A stretch of 63,935 nucleotides of DNA from Sphingopyxis sp. MSC1_008 (GTDB taxonomy: Bacteria > Pseudomonadota > Alphaproteobacteria > Sphingomonadales > Sphingomonadaceae), in NCBI RefSeq assembly GCF_023197165.1, contig NZ_JALPRD010000020.1, positions 1-63,935 on the forward strand, written 5' to 3'. A program made the translations under genes and the position numbers. Below, piece after piece: positions 9,042 through 17,631 of this stretch (its first letter is position 1; the number at the start of each line of letters is the position of its first letter). Below the pieces are notes generated by a model. It was not told the DNA's origin. It was given only the letters and a program-made list of their open reading frames with translations, and did not search any database.

Positions 9042-10295
9042 GTGACGCCGGCGCGGACCATCCCGTTCATCGTCGCGACGATCTTCATGGACGCGGTCGG
9101 TTTCGGCATCATCATGCCGGTGCTGCCGCAGCTTGTGATGGAGGTCGGCCGCATCGACCTGCCGCACGCGATCGAGGTCGGCGCGTGGATCGGCCTCGTC
9201 ATGGCGGTCGCGACCTTCCTCGCCTCACCCGTGCTCGGCAATCTCTCGGATCATTTCGGTCGGCGGCGTGTATTGCTGCTCGCGCTCGGCGGACTTGCGG
9301 TCGATTATGCGCTGCTGACGATCGTCGAGACTTTGCCCTGGCTGTTCGTCGCGCGCGCGCTGTCGGGAATTTTCGGGGGTAGCTATGCCGCGGCGCAGGC
9401 GGCGATCGCCGACATCACCAAACCCGAGGAACGCGCGCGCAACTTCGGTTTCGTCGGGGCCGCTTTCGGCGTCGGTTTTGTCGCGGGGCCCGCGCTTGGC
9501 GGCTTCCTCGGCGAGATCAGCCCACGCGCGCCGTTCGTCGCTGCCGCGATCCTCGCCGCCGCGAACATGCTCTACGGCTATTTCATCTTTCCTGAAACGC
9601 TCGCGCCCGAACGCCGCCGCGCTTTCGACTGGCGCCGCGCCAATCCGCTCGGCGCATGGAAGACGATGCGCCGCCTGCCCGGTATGGACGGCGTCGCGGG
9701 GGTGCTCGTGCTCTGGCAGATCGCCAGCCTCGTCTATCCGATGACGTGGAGCTTCTATTGCATCGCGCAGCTCGGCTGGACGCCGGGGATGATCGGCGCG
9801 AGCCTCGCCGCGGTCGGCGTGATGATCGCGCTCGGGCAGGTTTTCGTCGTCGGCCCCGCCGTCGCGCGCTTCGGCGAGCGCGATGCGGCGACGCTCGGCA
9901 TCCTCGTCGCGGTCGCCGTCTATATCGGCTACGCGTTCACCACCTCGACGATCGGCGCCTTCCTGCTGCTCATCCCCGTCGCGTTGCAGGCGCCCGTGCA
10001 GCCGTCGCTGATGGCGATGATGTCGCGCCGCGCGACCGCCGAAACGCAAGGCGAGGTGCAGGGGATTTCGGCGATGGCGATGGGGCTTGGGCAGCTGTTT
10101 GCGCCGCTGCTCCTGACCGGAACGATGGCCTATATCACCGCCGACGGCGCGCCGGTGCATTTCCCCGGTGCGGCGTTCGTCGTCGCGGCGATCTTTGGCC
10201 TACTCGCGATCCTGATGCTGCGCCGCCTGCCGCGCGCAACGCAGACGAGCGACGATGATGCGGCCGATCAGATGCCGCCGTCGGTCACCGCATAG
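9042..10295 (+). CDS. MFS drug/metabolite exporter, TetA-like (DHA1 family)
   Basis: Encodes 417 residues with about 12 hydrophobic spans. The motif-A loop GNLSDHFGRRRVLL follows the second span, and the N terminus (IFMDAVGFGIIMPVLPQL) is typical of TetA-type proton antiporters of the DHA1 family. The real substrate need not be tetracycline; many sphingomonad homologues are unassigned multidrug or metabolite exporters. The start is GTG 9042 with AGAAAGAG upstream. Its last 28 bases overlap the convergent CinA-like gene, so the two 3' ends are antisense to one another. No regulator gene adjoins it. Confidence 0.85.
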   Translation: MTPARTIPFIVATIFMDAVGFGIIMPVLPQLVMEVGRIDLPHAIEVGAWIGLVMAVATFLASPVLGNLSDHFGRRRVLLLALGGLAVDYALLTIVETLPWLFVARALSGIFGGSYAAAQAAIADITKPEERARNFGFVGAAFGVGFVAGPALGGFLGEISPRAPFVAAAILAAANMLYGYFIFPETLAPERRRAFDWRRANPLGAWKTMRRLPGMDGVAGVLVLWQIASLVYPMTWSFYCIAQLGWTPGMIGASLAAVGVMIALGQVFVVGPAVARFGERDAATLGILVAVAVYIGYAFTTSTIGAFLLLIPVALQAPVQPSLMAMMSRRATAETQGEVQGISAMAMGLGQLFAPLLLTGTMAYITADGAPVHFPGAAFVVAAIFGLLAILMLRRLPRATQTSDDDAADQMPPSVTA

Positions 10296-11029
10296 CCGAG
10301 CGCTTCGAAGCCGGCGGTCAGCGTCGCGACGCACGCCGCCACCTGTTGGCCCTCAGTCGAACGGATCACGAAATTGGCGCCGATCTTGCCGTCGCGAAAG
10401 AACGGGTAGCTGCCGATCGCGGTGCCCGGATAATCCTTCTCACCCTGCCGCAGCAGGTCGGCGATCTCGCTCTCGGGCGCCCACGCGCCGATCGTGTGCG
10501 CGATGAGCGGCGCGCCGCCCTCAAGCTCGCCGGTGAGCGCGTCGAGCATGCCCGCGGTGATATGCGGCACCCCCGCCATCACGAACAGATTGCCGATGCG
10601 GATGCCCGGCGCGCCCGACATGCGGTTGGGGATCAGGTCGGCGCCGTCGGGCACCCGCGCCATGCGCAGCCGCGCCTCGGTCAGTTCGCTGCCGCGCGCT
10701 GTGTAATAATTTTCGAGGATCGCGCGCGCCGCCGGGTGGATGATAACCCCGACGCCGAGCGCCTTCGCCACCGCATCGACGGTGATGTCGTCGTGCGTCG
10801 GGCCGATGCCGCCGGTGGTGAAGACATAGTCGTAGCGCGCGCGAATCGCGTTCAACGCATCGACGATCTCACCCTCGACATCGGGGACGATGCGCACTTC
10901 GCGCAGGCGAATCCCCTGCACGTCGAGCCAGGTCGCGATCTGCGACACATTCTTGTCCTGCGTGCGGCCCGAGAGAATCTCGTCGCCGATCACCAGCACG
11001 GCGGCGGTCCAGATGCGTTCGTCGCTCAT
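10268..11029 (-). CDS. Molybdopterin-binding-domain protein, CinA N-terminal (MoaB-like) family
   Basis: Encodes 253 residues. Residues 8-175 form a MoCF-type fold with VIGDEILSGRTQDKN near the start and TTGGIGPTHDDIT (about 90-102), the hallmark of the CinA/MoaB/MogA fold. The C-terminal nicotinamide-nucleotide amidase domain of full CinA is missing, as in the stand-alone CinA-N family found in many bacteria. That family has been linked to nucleotide or pyrophosphate chemistry, so molybdenum cofactor work is not assured. The 3' end overlaps the convergent MFS gene by 28 bases. Confidence 0.85.
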   Translation of the reverse strand: MSDERIWTAAVLVIGDEILSGRTQDKNVSQIATWLDVQGIRLREVRIVPDVEGEIVDALNAIRARYDYVFTTGGIGPTHDDITVDAVAKALGVGVIIHPAARAILENYYTARGSELTEARLRMARVPDGADLIPNRMSGAPGIRIGNLFVMAGVPHITAGMLDALTGELEGGAPLIAHTIGAWAPESEIADLLRQGEKDYPGTAIGSYPFFRDGKIGANFVIRSTEGQQVAACVATLTAGFEALGYAVTDGGI

Positions 11030-11131
11030 GCCTTTGCCTTAGCTGCGAATGGTGACAAAACAAGCCCGCTGGCAGCCGGACGTTGTTCTTGATATGTTCA
11101 TGTCCGAATCGAACCGCATGGGAGAAGCGCG

Positions 11132-11761
11132 ATGGCCGAAGAGCTGATTTTCTATACCAATCCGATGTCACGCGGGCAGATCGTCCGCTGGATGCTCGAA
11201 GAGGTCGGCGCCCCCTATCAACCGCGTGTCCTTGACTATGGCACGACGATGAAGGGTGCCGACTATCTCGCGATCAACCCGATGGGCAAGGTTCCGGCGG
11301 TGGTCCACGACGGCAGGGTCGTCACCGAATGCGCCGCGATCTGCGCCTATCTCGCCGACGCCTTCCCCCAGGCCGGCCTCGCCCCCGATGTGGCCGACCG
11401 CGCCGATTATTATCGTTGGCTGTTCTTCACCGCGGGGCCCGTCGAGCAGGCGATCACGGCGAAACATTTCGGCGTCGAGCCCGACGCCGACCAGCAGCGT
11501 ATGGCGGGTTTCGGATCGCTCCCCGCCGCGCTCGACGCGCTCGAAAGCGCGGTGACGGGAAAAGCCTATGTCGCGGGCGCCCGCTTCAGCGCCGCCGACG
11601 TCTATGTCGGCAGCCAGATCGACTGGGGGCTGCAGTTCGGCACCATCGCGTCGCGCCCGGCGTTCGAAGCCTATGTCGCGCCGCTTCGCGAGCGCGCAGC
11701 TTATAAACGCGCGAAGGAGATCGACAATGCGCTGATCGCGGAGATGCAGGCGGCGCAATGA
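11132..11761 (+). CDS. Glutathione S-transferase family protein
   Basis: Encodes 209 residues in two parts: a thioredoxin-like N-terminal domain (1-80; NPMSRGQIVRWMLEEVGAPY, the cis-Pro segment GKVPAVV, and TECAAICAYLAD of the glutathione gamma-glutamyl site) and an all-helical C-terminal domain (90-205). Ser13 after NPM could be the catalytic residue that activates glutathione. GGGAGAAG precedes the start. The stop overlaps the next start (ATGA), so it forms an operon with the GNAT gene. The substrate is unknown; cytoplasmic detoxification is likely. Confidence 0.88.
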   Translation: MAEELIFYTNPMSRGQIVRWMLEEVGAPYQPRVLDYGTTMKGADYLAINPMGKVPAVVHDGRVVTECAAICAYLADAFPQAGLAPDVADRADYYRWLFFTAGPVEQAITAKHFGVEPDADQQRMAGFGSLPAALDALESAVTGKAYVAGARFSAADVYVGSQIDWGLQFGTIASRPAFEAYVAPLRERAAYKRAKEIDNALIAEMQAAQ

Positions 11762-12324
11762 CGTCACCATTTCCGGACCTCACAACCGAAACACTCCTGC
11801 TGCGGCCGCTGGTGCTGGAAGACCATTCCGCCATTCAGGCCATTTTCCCGCAATGGCAGATCGTGCGTCATTTGAATCCGTTCGTTCCATGGCCCTATCC
11901 CGACGACGGCGCGCTGACCTTTGTCCGCGACGTCGCGCTTGCGGCGATGCGCGAGGGCAAGGCCTGGCACTGGTCGATCCGAACGCGGCAGGAGCCCGGC
12001 ACCCTGATCGGCGTCATCAGCCTGATGCTCAATCCCGACGACAACCGCGGTTTCTGGCTCGACCCCGTCCATTGGGGCAAAGGCTTGATGCGCGAAGCGA
12101 GCGATGCCGTGACCGATTATTGGTTCGACGTGCTGGACCAACCGGTCCTGCGCGTGCCCAAGGCGATCGACAATCGCGCATCGCGTGCCATCTCGACCGG
12201 CAGCGGTATGCGTGCCGTCTGGTGCGGCGAAAAGCGCTATGTCGAAGGCCCCTTGCCCTCGGAATTGTGGGAAATCACCGCCGATGAATGGCGAGCGAGG
12301 CGCATCCTCCGCCATGACCAATAA
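11758..12324 (+). CDS. GNAT-family N-acetyltransferase, RimJ/RimL type
   Basis: Encodes 188 residues. It opens with the RimJ/RimL-like pattern TETLLLRPLVLEDHSAI and has GLMREASDAVTDYWFDVLD in the acetyl-CoA-binding region (about 107-125; Gln/Arg-x-x-Gly pattern modified to HWGKGLMREA). Such enzymes acetylate N-terminal or side-chain amines; the target is unknown. It overlaps the GST stop by 4 bases, so it is translationally coupled. It ends in a strong bidirectional terminator. Confidence 0.85.
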   Translation: MTSPFPDLTTETLLLRPLVLEDHSAIQAIFPQWQIVRHLNPFVPWPYPDDGALTFVRDVALAAMREGKAWHWSIRTRQEPGTLIGVISLMLNPDDNRGFWLDPVHWGKGLMREASDAVTDYWFDVLDQPVLRVPKAIDNRASRAISTGSGMRAVWCGEKRYVEGPLPSELWEITADEWRARRILRHDQ

Positions 12325-12364
12325 AAAGAGCCCGGCGAATCGCTCCGCCGGGCTCGCTTTTTCG
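12322..12364. terminator. Bidirectional rho-independent terminator
   Basis: GAGCCCGGCG (12328-12337) and CGCCGGGCTC (12346-12355) form a perfect 10-base-pair stem with an 8-base loop. An A-run before it (AAAAA) and a T-run after it (CTTTTT) let it serve both the GNAT gene (plus) and the convergent Bax-inhibitor gene (minus). Confidence 0.9.
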
Positions 12365-12381
12365 TTCGTCGTCCGTCCCGC

Positions 12382-13110
12382 TTATTCGCGGTTGCCCAGA
12401 AGGTTGAGCAGGAAGGTGAACATGTTGACGAAGTCGAGGTAGAGCGTCAGCGCGCCCATGATCACCGACTTGCCGACAAAGTCGGTCCCGCGGACATAGA
12501 AATACATGCTCTTGATCTTCTGCGTGTCATAGGCGGTGAGGCCCGCGAACAGCAGCACGCCGATCACGCTGATCGCGAGGCTGAGCGCGCTCGACTGCAC
12601 GAACAGGTTGATCACCATCGCGACGAGGATTCCGACAACGCCCATGATGAGGAAGGTGCCGAAACCCGACAGATCCTTTTTGGTCGTATAGCCATAAAGG
12701 CTAAGGCCAAGGAAAGCCGCCGCGGTCGCGAAGAAAGTCGTTGCGATCGACGACGCGGTAAAGGCGAGGAAGATCGTCGACATCGACAGGCCCATCACCG
12801 CGGCATAGATCCAGAACAACGTCTGCGCCGCCGTGGTCGACAGCTTGTTGATCCCGAAGCTCAGCACCAGCACGAAAGCCAGCGGCGCGAGCATCACCAC
12901 CCACATCAGCGGGCTGCCGATCAGCGACTGGGTAAAGCCGCTATTGAACGCCAGCATCGCGACGATGCCGGTCAGCAGCACGCCCGAGCCCATATAGTTG
13001 TAAACCGACAGCATGTACGACCGCAGGCCGGCATCGACGGCCTGGTCCATTGCGTTCGCGCCGGCACCAAAACCGGAAGCCGCCATATTGGGGTCGTTCC
13101 AATTCGCCAT
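12382..13110 (-). CDS. Bax inhibitor-1 / YccA family membrane protein
   Basis: Encodes 242 residues with about seven membrane spans after a soluble N terminus of 30 residues. Family features include the GLTAYDTQKIKSMY segment near residues 190-203 and the acidic C-terminal region DFVNMFTFLLNLLG. Members are inner-membrane channels or leak proteins; the E. coli relative YccA interacts with the FtsH protease. ATG 13110 is chosen because GGAG lies 8 bases upstream; ATG 13116 is too close to that site. A terminator shared with the GNAT gene lies after the stop. Confidence 0.9.
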   Translation of the reverse strand: MANWNDPNMAASGFGAGANAMDQAVDAGLRSYMLSVYNYMGSGVLLTGIVAMLAFNSGFTQSLIGSPLMWVVMLAPLAFVLVLSFGINKLSTTAAQTLFWIYAAVMGLSMSTIFLAFTASSIATTFFATAAAFLGLSLYGYTTKKDLSGFGTFLIMGVVGILVAMVINLFVQSSALSLAISVIGVLLFAGLTAYDTQKIKSMYFYVRGTDFVGKSVIMGALTLYLDFVNMFTFLLNLLGNRE

Positions 13111-13268
13111 TGTCATTACTCCATCACCGGCCAGCCCATACCGGCCGTAGATAGCAATATCGGGCGTTTCCCTTCCTGTTTCAAGCGAAACCGGACAAGA
13201 GCAATATTATTGCCTGTCCGGCGGTTAGGGGGTCGCGATGCGAAACCTCGCCCCCTATGCTGCCCGCC

Positions 13269-13886
13269 ATGTCCACGCACCGCCTGTTCGTCGCGCTGCG
13301 CCCGCCGCGTCCGGTCCGCGAGATATTGCTCGCCGCGATGCACGGCATCGCGGGCGCGCGCTGGCAAAATGACGAGCAGCTCCACCTGACGCTGCGCTTC
13401 ATCGGCGAGGTCGATCGTCACAGGGCCGAGGACATCGCCGCGGCGCTCGGCGCACTCCATGCGCCGGCGGTGACGGCGCGAATCGCGGGCGTCGACCTGT
13501 TCGAACGGCAAGGGCGGCCGCACATGATCTGGGCCGGAGTCGAGCCGCACGAGCCGCTCGCGGCGCTGCACCGCAAGGTCGACCAGCTCCTCGCACGCGT
13601 CGGTGTCGCGCCCGAGACACGCGCCTTTACTCCGCATGTCACGCTGGCACGGCTCAACCGTGGATCGGGTCCGGTCGCGTCCTTCCTTGCGCAGGGCGGC
13701 GACCTTACCAGCCCGGCGTTCGAATTCGGCCATGTCACGCTGTATGAAAGCGAGCTCGGCCATGGCGGCTCGCGCTATCATCCCGTGGTACGTTATCCGC
13801 TGGAGGGCGAAAATTCGGCAACGAGCGCCGCCGCGACCGCATCGACGTCGTCCCAGGTTTCGGCAAAGCCGTCGTCTTCGCCATAA
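13269..13886 (+). CDS. thpR: RNA 2',3'-cyclic phosphodiesterase (2'-5' RNA ligase family)
   Basis: Encodes 205 residues with both HxTx motifs of the 2H phosphoesterase family: HLTL at 39-42 and HVTL at 123-126. These enzymes open 2',3'-cyclic phosphates on RNA and can join 2'-5' ends of tRNA halves. The conserved fold ends near residue 176. The last 30 residues are Ser/Ala/Thr-rich and lie antisense to the end of the convergent phosphatase gene (94-base overlap), so they may be an unselected extension. MSTHRLFVAL is chosen as start over an ATG at 13257, since relatives begin near this point; neither has a clear ribosome site. Confidence 0.85.
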   Translation: MSTHRLFVALRPPRPVREILLAAMHGIAGARWQNDEQLHLTLRFIGEVDRHRAEDIAAALGALHAPAVTARIAGVDLFERQGRPHMIWAGVEPHEPLAALHRKVDQLLARVGVAPETRAFTPHVTLARLNRGSGPVASFLAQGGDLTSPAFEFGHVTLYESELGHGGSRYHPVVRYPLEGENSATSAAATASTSSQVSAKPSSSP

Positions 13887-14302
13887 TAGGGGTCGGTGAC
13901 ACCCTGCCCGCCGCGTTCGGGGAGCAGATCTAGCATCAGCCGGAGCTCGGCGGTCGCGTCGGGCGGCCGGATTGCGCGGGCGTCGCGCAAATTGCTCGCG
14001 TCGGCGGCGAGGATCAGGTCGAAATCATAGAAGTCGGCGCGGCGGAGCTGGCGGCCGCGCAGCGCCGAGATATCGACGCCGCGGCGGCGCGCTTCGGCCT
14101 GCGCGCGGGCGTCGGGGGCGTGGCCGATATGCCAGTCGCCGGTTCCCGCCGAATCGAGCGTGGCGTCGATGCCGGCACGGGCAAAAGCGGCCCGTGCGGC
14201 GCCCTCGGCGAGCGGGGAGCGGCAGATGTTGCCGAGGCAGAGGAATAGGATCGCGGGCCCGGCAATTGCTCGATCGTTGCGCATATCGACCATGTTCTCC
14301 AT
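13793..14302 (-). CDS. Low-molecular-weight protein-tyrosine phosphatase family protein
   Basis: Encodes 169 residues. The P-loop C-X5-R-S is CLGNICRS (Cys22, Arg28, Ser29), and the general-acid Asp lies in the DPYYG motif about 35 residues from the end. Bacterial members dephosphorylate tyrosine kinases of polysaccharide export or act on arsenate; no such partner is encoded nearby, so the role is open. In-frame ATGs at 14302, 14293 and 14284 are all possible starts and no ribosome site decides. The 3' end overlaps the RNA ligase gene on the other strand. Confidence 0.88.
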   Translation of the reverse strand: MENMVDMRNDRAIAGPAILFLCLGNICRSPLAEGAARAAFARAGIDATLDSAGTGDWHIGHAPDARAQAEARRRGVDISALRGRQLRRADFYDFDLILAADASNLRDARAIRPPDATAELRLMLDLLPERGGQGVTDPYYGEDDGFAETWDDVDAVAAALVAEFSPSSG

Positions 14303-14391
14303 AAAGTTGAACCGACTTTCAACTTGCGCCGTCGTCGGGCTCTGCTAGCCATGAGCCATAACAGATAATGGGTCAGGGAGAGGGTTGCCAA

Positions 14392-15990
14392 ATGGCCGAG
14401 ACCGCCAGCGAGAATGTGACGTCCGATGCGCCGGTTCCGGCCGAACCGAAGGCCACCGGATATAGCTGGTACGTCCTGTCGGTGCTCGTCGTCGTCTATA
14501 TCCTCAATTTCATCGACCGGCAGATCATCAGCATCCTCGCGGTCGATATCAAGGCCGACCTCGGCCTGACCGATGGCGATATGGGGTTTCTCGGCGGCGC
14601 GGCCTTCGCGGTCTTTTACGCGCTGTTCGGGATTCCGCTCGGCCGCCTTGCCGACAATTGGAGCCGGGTGAAATTGCTGTCGATCGGGCTGACCCTTTGG
14701 TCGGCGATGACCGCGGCGTCGGGCTTTGCCTATAACCAGCTGACGTTGACGTTCGCGCGCATGGGCGTCGGTGTCGGCGAGGCGACCGCGAGCCCGACCG
14801 CCTATTCGCTGATCTCCGACTATTTCCCGAAACGGCAGAAGGCGACCGCGCTCGCCATCTATTCGTCGGGCCTCTATCTGGGCGGCGGCGTGTCGCTGTT
14901 CATCGGCGCGCTGATCGTCGAGGCATGGAACCGGAATTTCCCCGCAGGCGGGCCGATGGGCCTGGTCGGCTGGCAGGCGGCGTTCCTCGCGGTCGGCATC
15001 CCCGGCCTGCTCCTCGCGCTGTGGGTCGCCAGCTTGCGCGAGCCGGTGCGCGGCGCGATGGACGGCGTCGCGAGCCCGAGTTCGCCGAACCCCTTCCGCG
15101 AGTTCGGCAAGGATCTGTCGATGATCGTGCCGCCGCTGACCCTGTGGGGCGCCGCAAAGCGCGGCCCCGCGGCGCTGGCGATCAACATCGGCTTTGCCAC
15201 CGCGATCGCCGCCTTCGCCTGGTGGATGATCCGCCTGACGGGCAATTTCCCGCAATGGTCGGCGGTCGCGCTCGGCTATTATGCGGTCTTTTCCTGGGCG
15301 AGCGCGCTCCGCGCTCACGATCCCGCAACCTTCCGTCTGATCTGGGGCACCCCGGCGTTCATCTGCACGACGCTTGGCTATGGCCTCGTCAGCCTCGCCG
15401 CCTATGCGCTCGCTTTCTGGTCGGCGCCCTACGCCGAAATCGTGCTGGGGCTGCCCAAGCAGGAACTCGCCTTCATCCTTGGCGCGAACGGCGCCCTCGC
15501 CGGCTTTGTCGGGGTGATTCTCGGCGGCCGTCTGGCCGATCATCTGCGCGCGAAAAATCCGGCGGGCCGGATCCTGATGATCATCTTTGGCGTCGTTGCA
15601 CCGATCCTTCCGATCTGGATCGGCTACACGACCGAGAATGCGACGCTCTTCTATGTCATGAACTTCCTCGCCGGCATGCTCGGCGCCGCCGCGCTCGGCG
15701 CCGCCGCCGCGACGACGCAGGATCTGGTGCTGCCGCGGATGCGCGGGACGGCGACCGCGGCCTTCTTCCTTGGCACGACGCTCGTGGGCCTGTCGTTCGG
15801 CCCCTATATGGTCGGGCAGATTTCGGATCTGGCGGGGACGATCGTCGACGGCAAGCCGGTCGGCGATTTGCGCACCGGCATCCTGTCGCTGATCGGCGTC
15901 GCGCCGATCGCGCTCGGCCTGCTGCTCTATGCGTATCGCGCGGTGCCCGAGGCCGAAGCGACGATCGCCGAACGCGCGGCGGGCGCCTGA
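14392..15990 (+). CDS. MFS transporter, spinster-like family
   Basis: Encodes 532 residues with 12 or more membrane spans. The first span, VVVYILNFIDRQIISIL, and the motif PLGRLADNWSRVKLL are typical of the spinster-like MFS group, common in sphingomonads and often linked to aromatic compounds, steroids or lipids. An extra segment between the halves, near residues 240-310, adds hydrophobic stretches. The substrate is unknown. ATG 14392 is used because GGGAGAGGG lies about 8 bases upstream; the in-frame ATG at 14368 lies upstream of that site. A hairpin terminator spans the stop codon. Confidence 0.85.
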   Translation: MAETASENVTSDAPVPAEPKATGYSWYVLSVLVVVYILNFIDRQIISILAVDIKADLGLTDGDMGFLGGAAFAVFYALFGIPLGRLADNWSRVKLLSIGLTLWSAMTAASGFAYNQLTLTFARMGVGVGEATASPTAYSLISDYFPKRQKATALAIYSSGLYLGGGVSLFIGALIVEAWNRNFPAGGPMGLVGWQAAFLAVGIPGLLLALWVASLREPVRGAMDGVASPSSPNPFREFGKDLSMIVPPLTLWGAAKRGPAALAINIGFATAIAAFAWWMIRLTGNFPQWSAVALGYYAVFSWASALRAHDPATFRLIWGTPAFICTTLGYGLVSLAAYALAFWSAPYAEIVLGLPKQELAFILGANGALAGFVGVILGGRLADHLRAKNPAGRILMIIFGVVAPILPIWIGYTTENATLFYVMNFLAGMLGAAALGAAAATTQDLVLPRMRGTATAAFFLGTTLVGLSFGPYMVGQISDLAGTIVDGKPVGDLRTGILSLIGVAPIALGLLLYAYRAVPEAEATIAERAAGA

Positions 15991-16016
15991 CCTTTCGGTC
16001 AAGACGCCCGCCTTTA
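15978..16016 (+). terminator. Hairpin terminator overlapping the MFS stop codon
   Basis: The outer stem GGCGGGCG/CGCCCGCC (15978-15985, 16005-16012) and the inner stem TGACC/GGTCA (15988-15992, 15997-16001) stack into one long hairpin followed by TTTAGTT. The TGA stop is inside the stem. Confidence 0.7.
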
Positions 16017-16083
16017 GTTCAGTCGAGGTTTGAAACCGCCTCCGTCGTCCCGCCTGGCGGGAGCGACGGAGCGGAAAGCCGTC

Positions 16084-16656
16084 TTACTTCGCGCCCTCTT
16101 TGACGATCACGCCGCACGCGACGCGCCCGCCGCTGTTGCCGCTGGGGTCTGTCTTGTAATCGTCGGGCCCGGCGTGGATCACGAACGCCGCACCATCGGC
16201 GTCGAGCAGCGCGCCGTCGCCTTCGAAGCGCGAGCCGACGAGGCGCAAGGTCGCACGGCCGATCTGGTCGGGCTCGATCACGAGGTTGGGAAGGTCGCCA
16301 TGGTGCGCGCCCATCGGATTGTCGCGGCCGTGCTGGGCGCCGGTCGGGTTCCAGTGCGGGCCGGCGCTGGCGAAATCGGGGGCGTTACACTGGCCGACGG
16401 CATGGACGTGCATGCCGTAGGTGCCCGGCGCGAAGCCGCGCGCGACGAGTTCGATGCGCAGGCCCGTCGTGTCGCGATAGACGTCGGCGCGGCCGCGGTC
16501 GGCGCCCTTATTGTCATAGAGCTGCGCAAAGGCATCGGCGGGAGGCAGCGTCGTCGTGGACTTCTTCCCCATTCCCGCGCAGCCGGCGAGCGCGAGCGCC
16601 CCGATGATGACGGCCCCCTGGACCATGATCTGTTTGCGGTGCGAACCCATCGTCAT
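16084..16656 (-). CDS. sodC: Cu/Zn superoxide dismutase, lipoprotein form
   Basis: Encodes 190 residues. A lipobox, LALAGC, places the lipid-bearing Cys at residue 26, so the enzyme is anchored in the envelope. The metal ligands are recognisable: GMHVHAVG (His83, His85), GPHWNP (His101), GAHHGDLPNL (118-119), the later VIHAGPDDY, and the GGRVACGVI end with the conserved disulphide Cys. It should convert superoxide to peroxide and oxygen in the periplasm. It starts at ATG 16656 or 16650. The upstream gap carries two families of long palindromic repeats rather than another gene. Confidence 0.93.
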   Translation of the reverse strand: MTMGSHRKQIMVQGAVIIGALALAGCAGMGKKSTTTLPPADAFAQLYDNKGADRGRADVYRDTTGLRIELVARGFAPGTYGMHVHAVGQCNAPDFASAGPHWNPTGAQHGRDNPMGAHHGDLPNLVIEPDQIGRATLRLVGSRFEGDGALLDADGAAFVIHAGPDDYKTDPSGNSGGRVACGVIVKEGAK

Positions 16657-16808
16657 CTTGCTGCTCCCTTTGATCCGGATCGGAATCAGAACGTTGTCAC
16701 GGCGCGTTTCGATCCCGGTGCGCCGGTGATGCCCGCAATCGCCGCGAGTTCCAAGGGGATAGTCAGCTTTGGAGGTGGGAAGCGGCCATTACGGCAGCGA
16801 GCTGATCA

Positions 16809-16923
16809 CCCCTCCCGCTTGCGGGAGGGGCAGCGAGGCTTGCCAGCTTGCCGGCTAGCCGCAGCGGGGAGGGTATCGCACCGTCACAGGCCCTCCCCCG
16901 ACCCCTCCCGCAAGCGGGAGGGG
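16809..16923. repeat. Pair of inverted GC-rich palindromes
   Basis: Two 22-base hairpins with arms CCCCTCCCGC/GCGGGAGGGG lie at 16809-16830 (loop TT) and 16902-16923 (loop AA); each is the reverse complement of the other. Between them is more matching material (AGCTTGCCGGCTAGC). This looks like a dispersed REP-type intergenic element. It fills part of the 514-base gene-free gap 16657-17170. Confidence 0.8.
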
Positions 16924-16958
16924 AGAAGAAGGTCCGCTAGCGGTCGGTTCCAGTCATT

Positions 16959-17053
16959 CGTCATCCCGGGCTTGACCCGGGATCCCGCTTCTTATGACGC
17001 GAGAGCAGGTTTCCACTTCAAGCGGGACCCCGGATCAAGTCCGGGGTGACGAC
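16959..17053. repeat. Composite palindromic intergenic repeat (TCATCCCGGG type)
   Basis: CGTCATCCCGGGCTTGACCC at the left and CCGGATCAAGTCCGGGGTGA at the right are themselves hairpins and are inverted relative to each other; GATCCCGCTT and AAGCGGGACC inside pair as well. The whole unit can fold into a long cruciform. A second copy with the same core is at 24873-24960 and a diverged one at 26023-26128. Confidence 0.8.
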
Positions 17054-17108
17054 GCTAAAGAGGGCAGCGATCGCTCGCTAGCCGCCATTCGCCCCAGATC
17101 GGACGGAC

Positions 17109-17152
17109 AAAAAAAGGACCGCGAATTGCTTCGCGGCCCCATATTTTTGCCT
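17109..17152 (-). terminator. Rho-independent terminator of the tonB-exbBD operon
   Basis: Read on the minus strand, CCGCGAA-GCAA-TTCGCGG (17119-17136) forms a 7-base-pair stem, extended by flanking GGCC/GGTCC, and is followed by TTTTTTT. It lies 30 bases after the last exbD stop. Confidence 0.85.
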
Positions 17153-17170
17153 GACGGCGCTGATCAAAGA

Positions 17171-17596
17171 TCAGAAGACGCGGGCGTATTGCTCGTTGCC
17201 GACGAAGCCCAGCTTGCCTACGCCGCTGCGCTTGATCACCGCCATGACATTGTCGACGACGATATAGCGCGCATAGGGGTCGGGCTGGACCTGCAGTTCG
17301 GGTTCGACCGGCAGCGCCTTGGTCTGTTCCAGATAATTCGCCAGCTGAGCGAGATCGACCGGCGAACCGTTCCAGGTGATCGTTCCCGCGGGATCGATCA
17401 TCACCTTGTTCTTTTCGGGGTCGACATTGCTCTGGCTGTCGGTCGGGACCGGCAGGTCGATCTTCACCGCGTGGGTCTGGACCGGGATGGTGATGATGAA
17501 CATGATGAGGAGCACGAGCATGACGTCGATCAACGGCGTCGTGTTCATGTCCATCATCGGTTCATTTTCGTCCCGATCTCCAACTGCCATGGACAT
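17171..17596 (-). CDS. exbD: ExbD/TolR-family energy transducer, second ExbD
   Basis: Encodes 141 residues: a short cytoplasmic tail, one membrane span (about 23-41) with the proton-relay Asp in NTTPLIDVMLVLLIMFI, and a periplasmic domain. It forms, with ExbB, the proton channel that energises TonB. It is the last gene of the tonB-exbB-exbD-exbD operon, 35 bases after the first exbD. Two ExbD copies in one operon are also known in Xanthomonas and other bacteria, where the second is needed only for some receptors. A strong terminator follows. Confidence 0.92.
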   Translation of the reverse strand: MSMAVGDRDENEPMMDMNTTPLIDVMLVLLIMFIITIPVQTHAVKIDLPVPTDSQSNVDPEKNKVMIDPAGTITWNGSPVDLAQLANYLEQTKALPVEPELQVQPDPYARYIVVDNVMAVIKRSGVGKLGFVGNEQYARVF

Positions 17597-17631
17597 GCGA
17601 TTATTCCTTCGTTCCTAAACGGAGCGCGCCC

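Noticed and set aside
16657..17170. A small gene in the gap after sodC
   Set aside because: Open frames there only read through palindromic repeats and the terminator; no start with ribosome site and no sensible protein.
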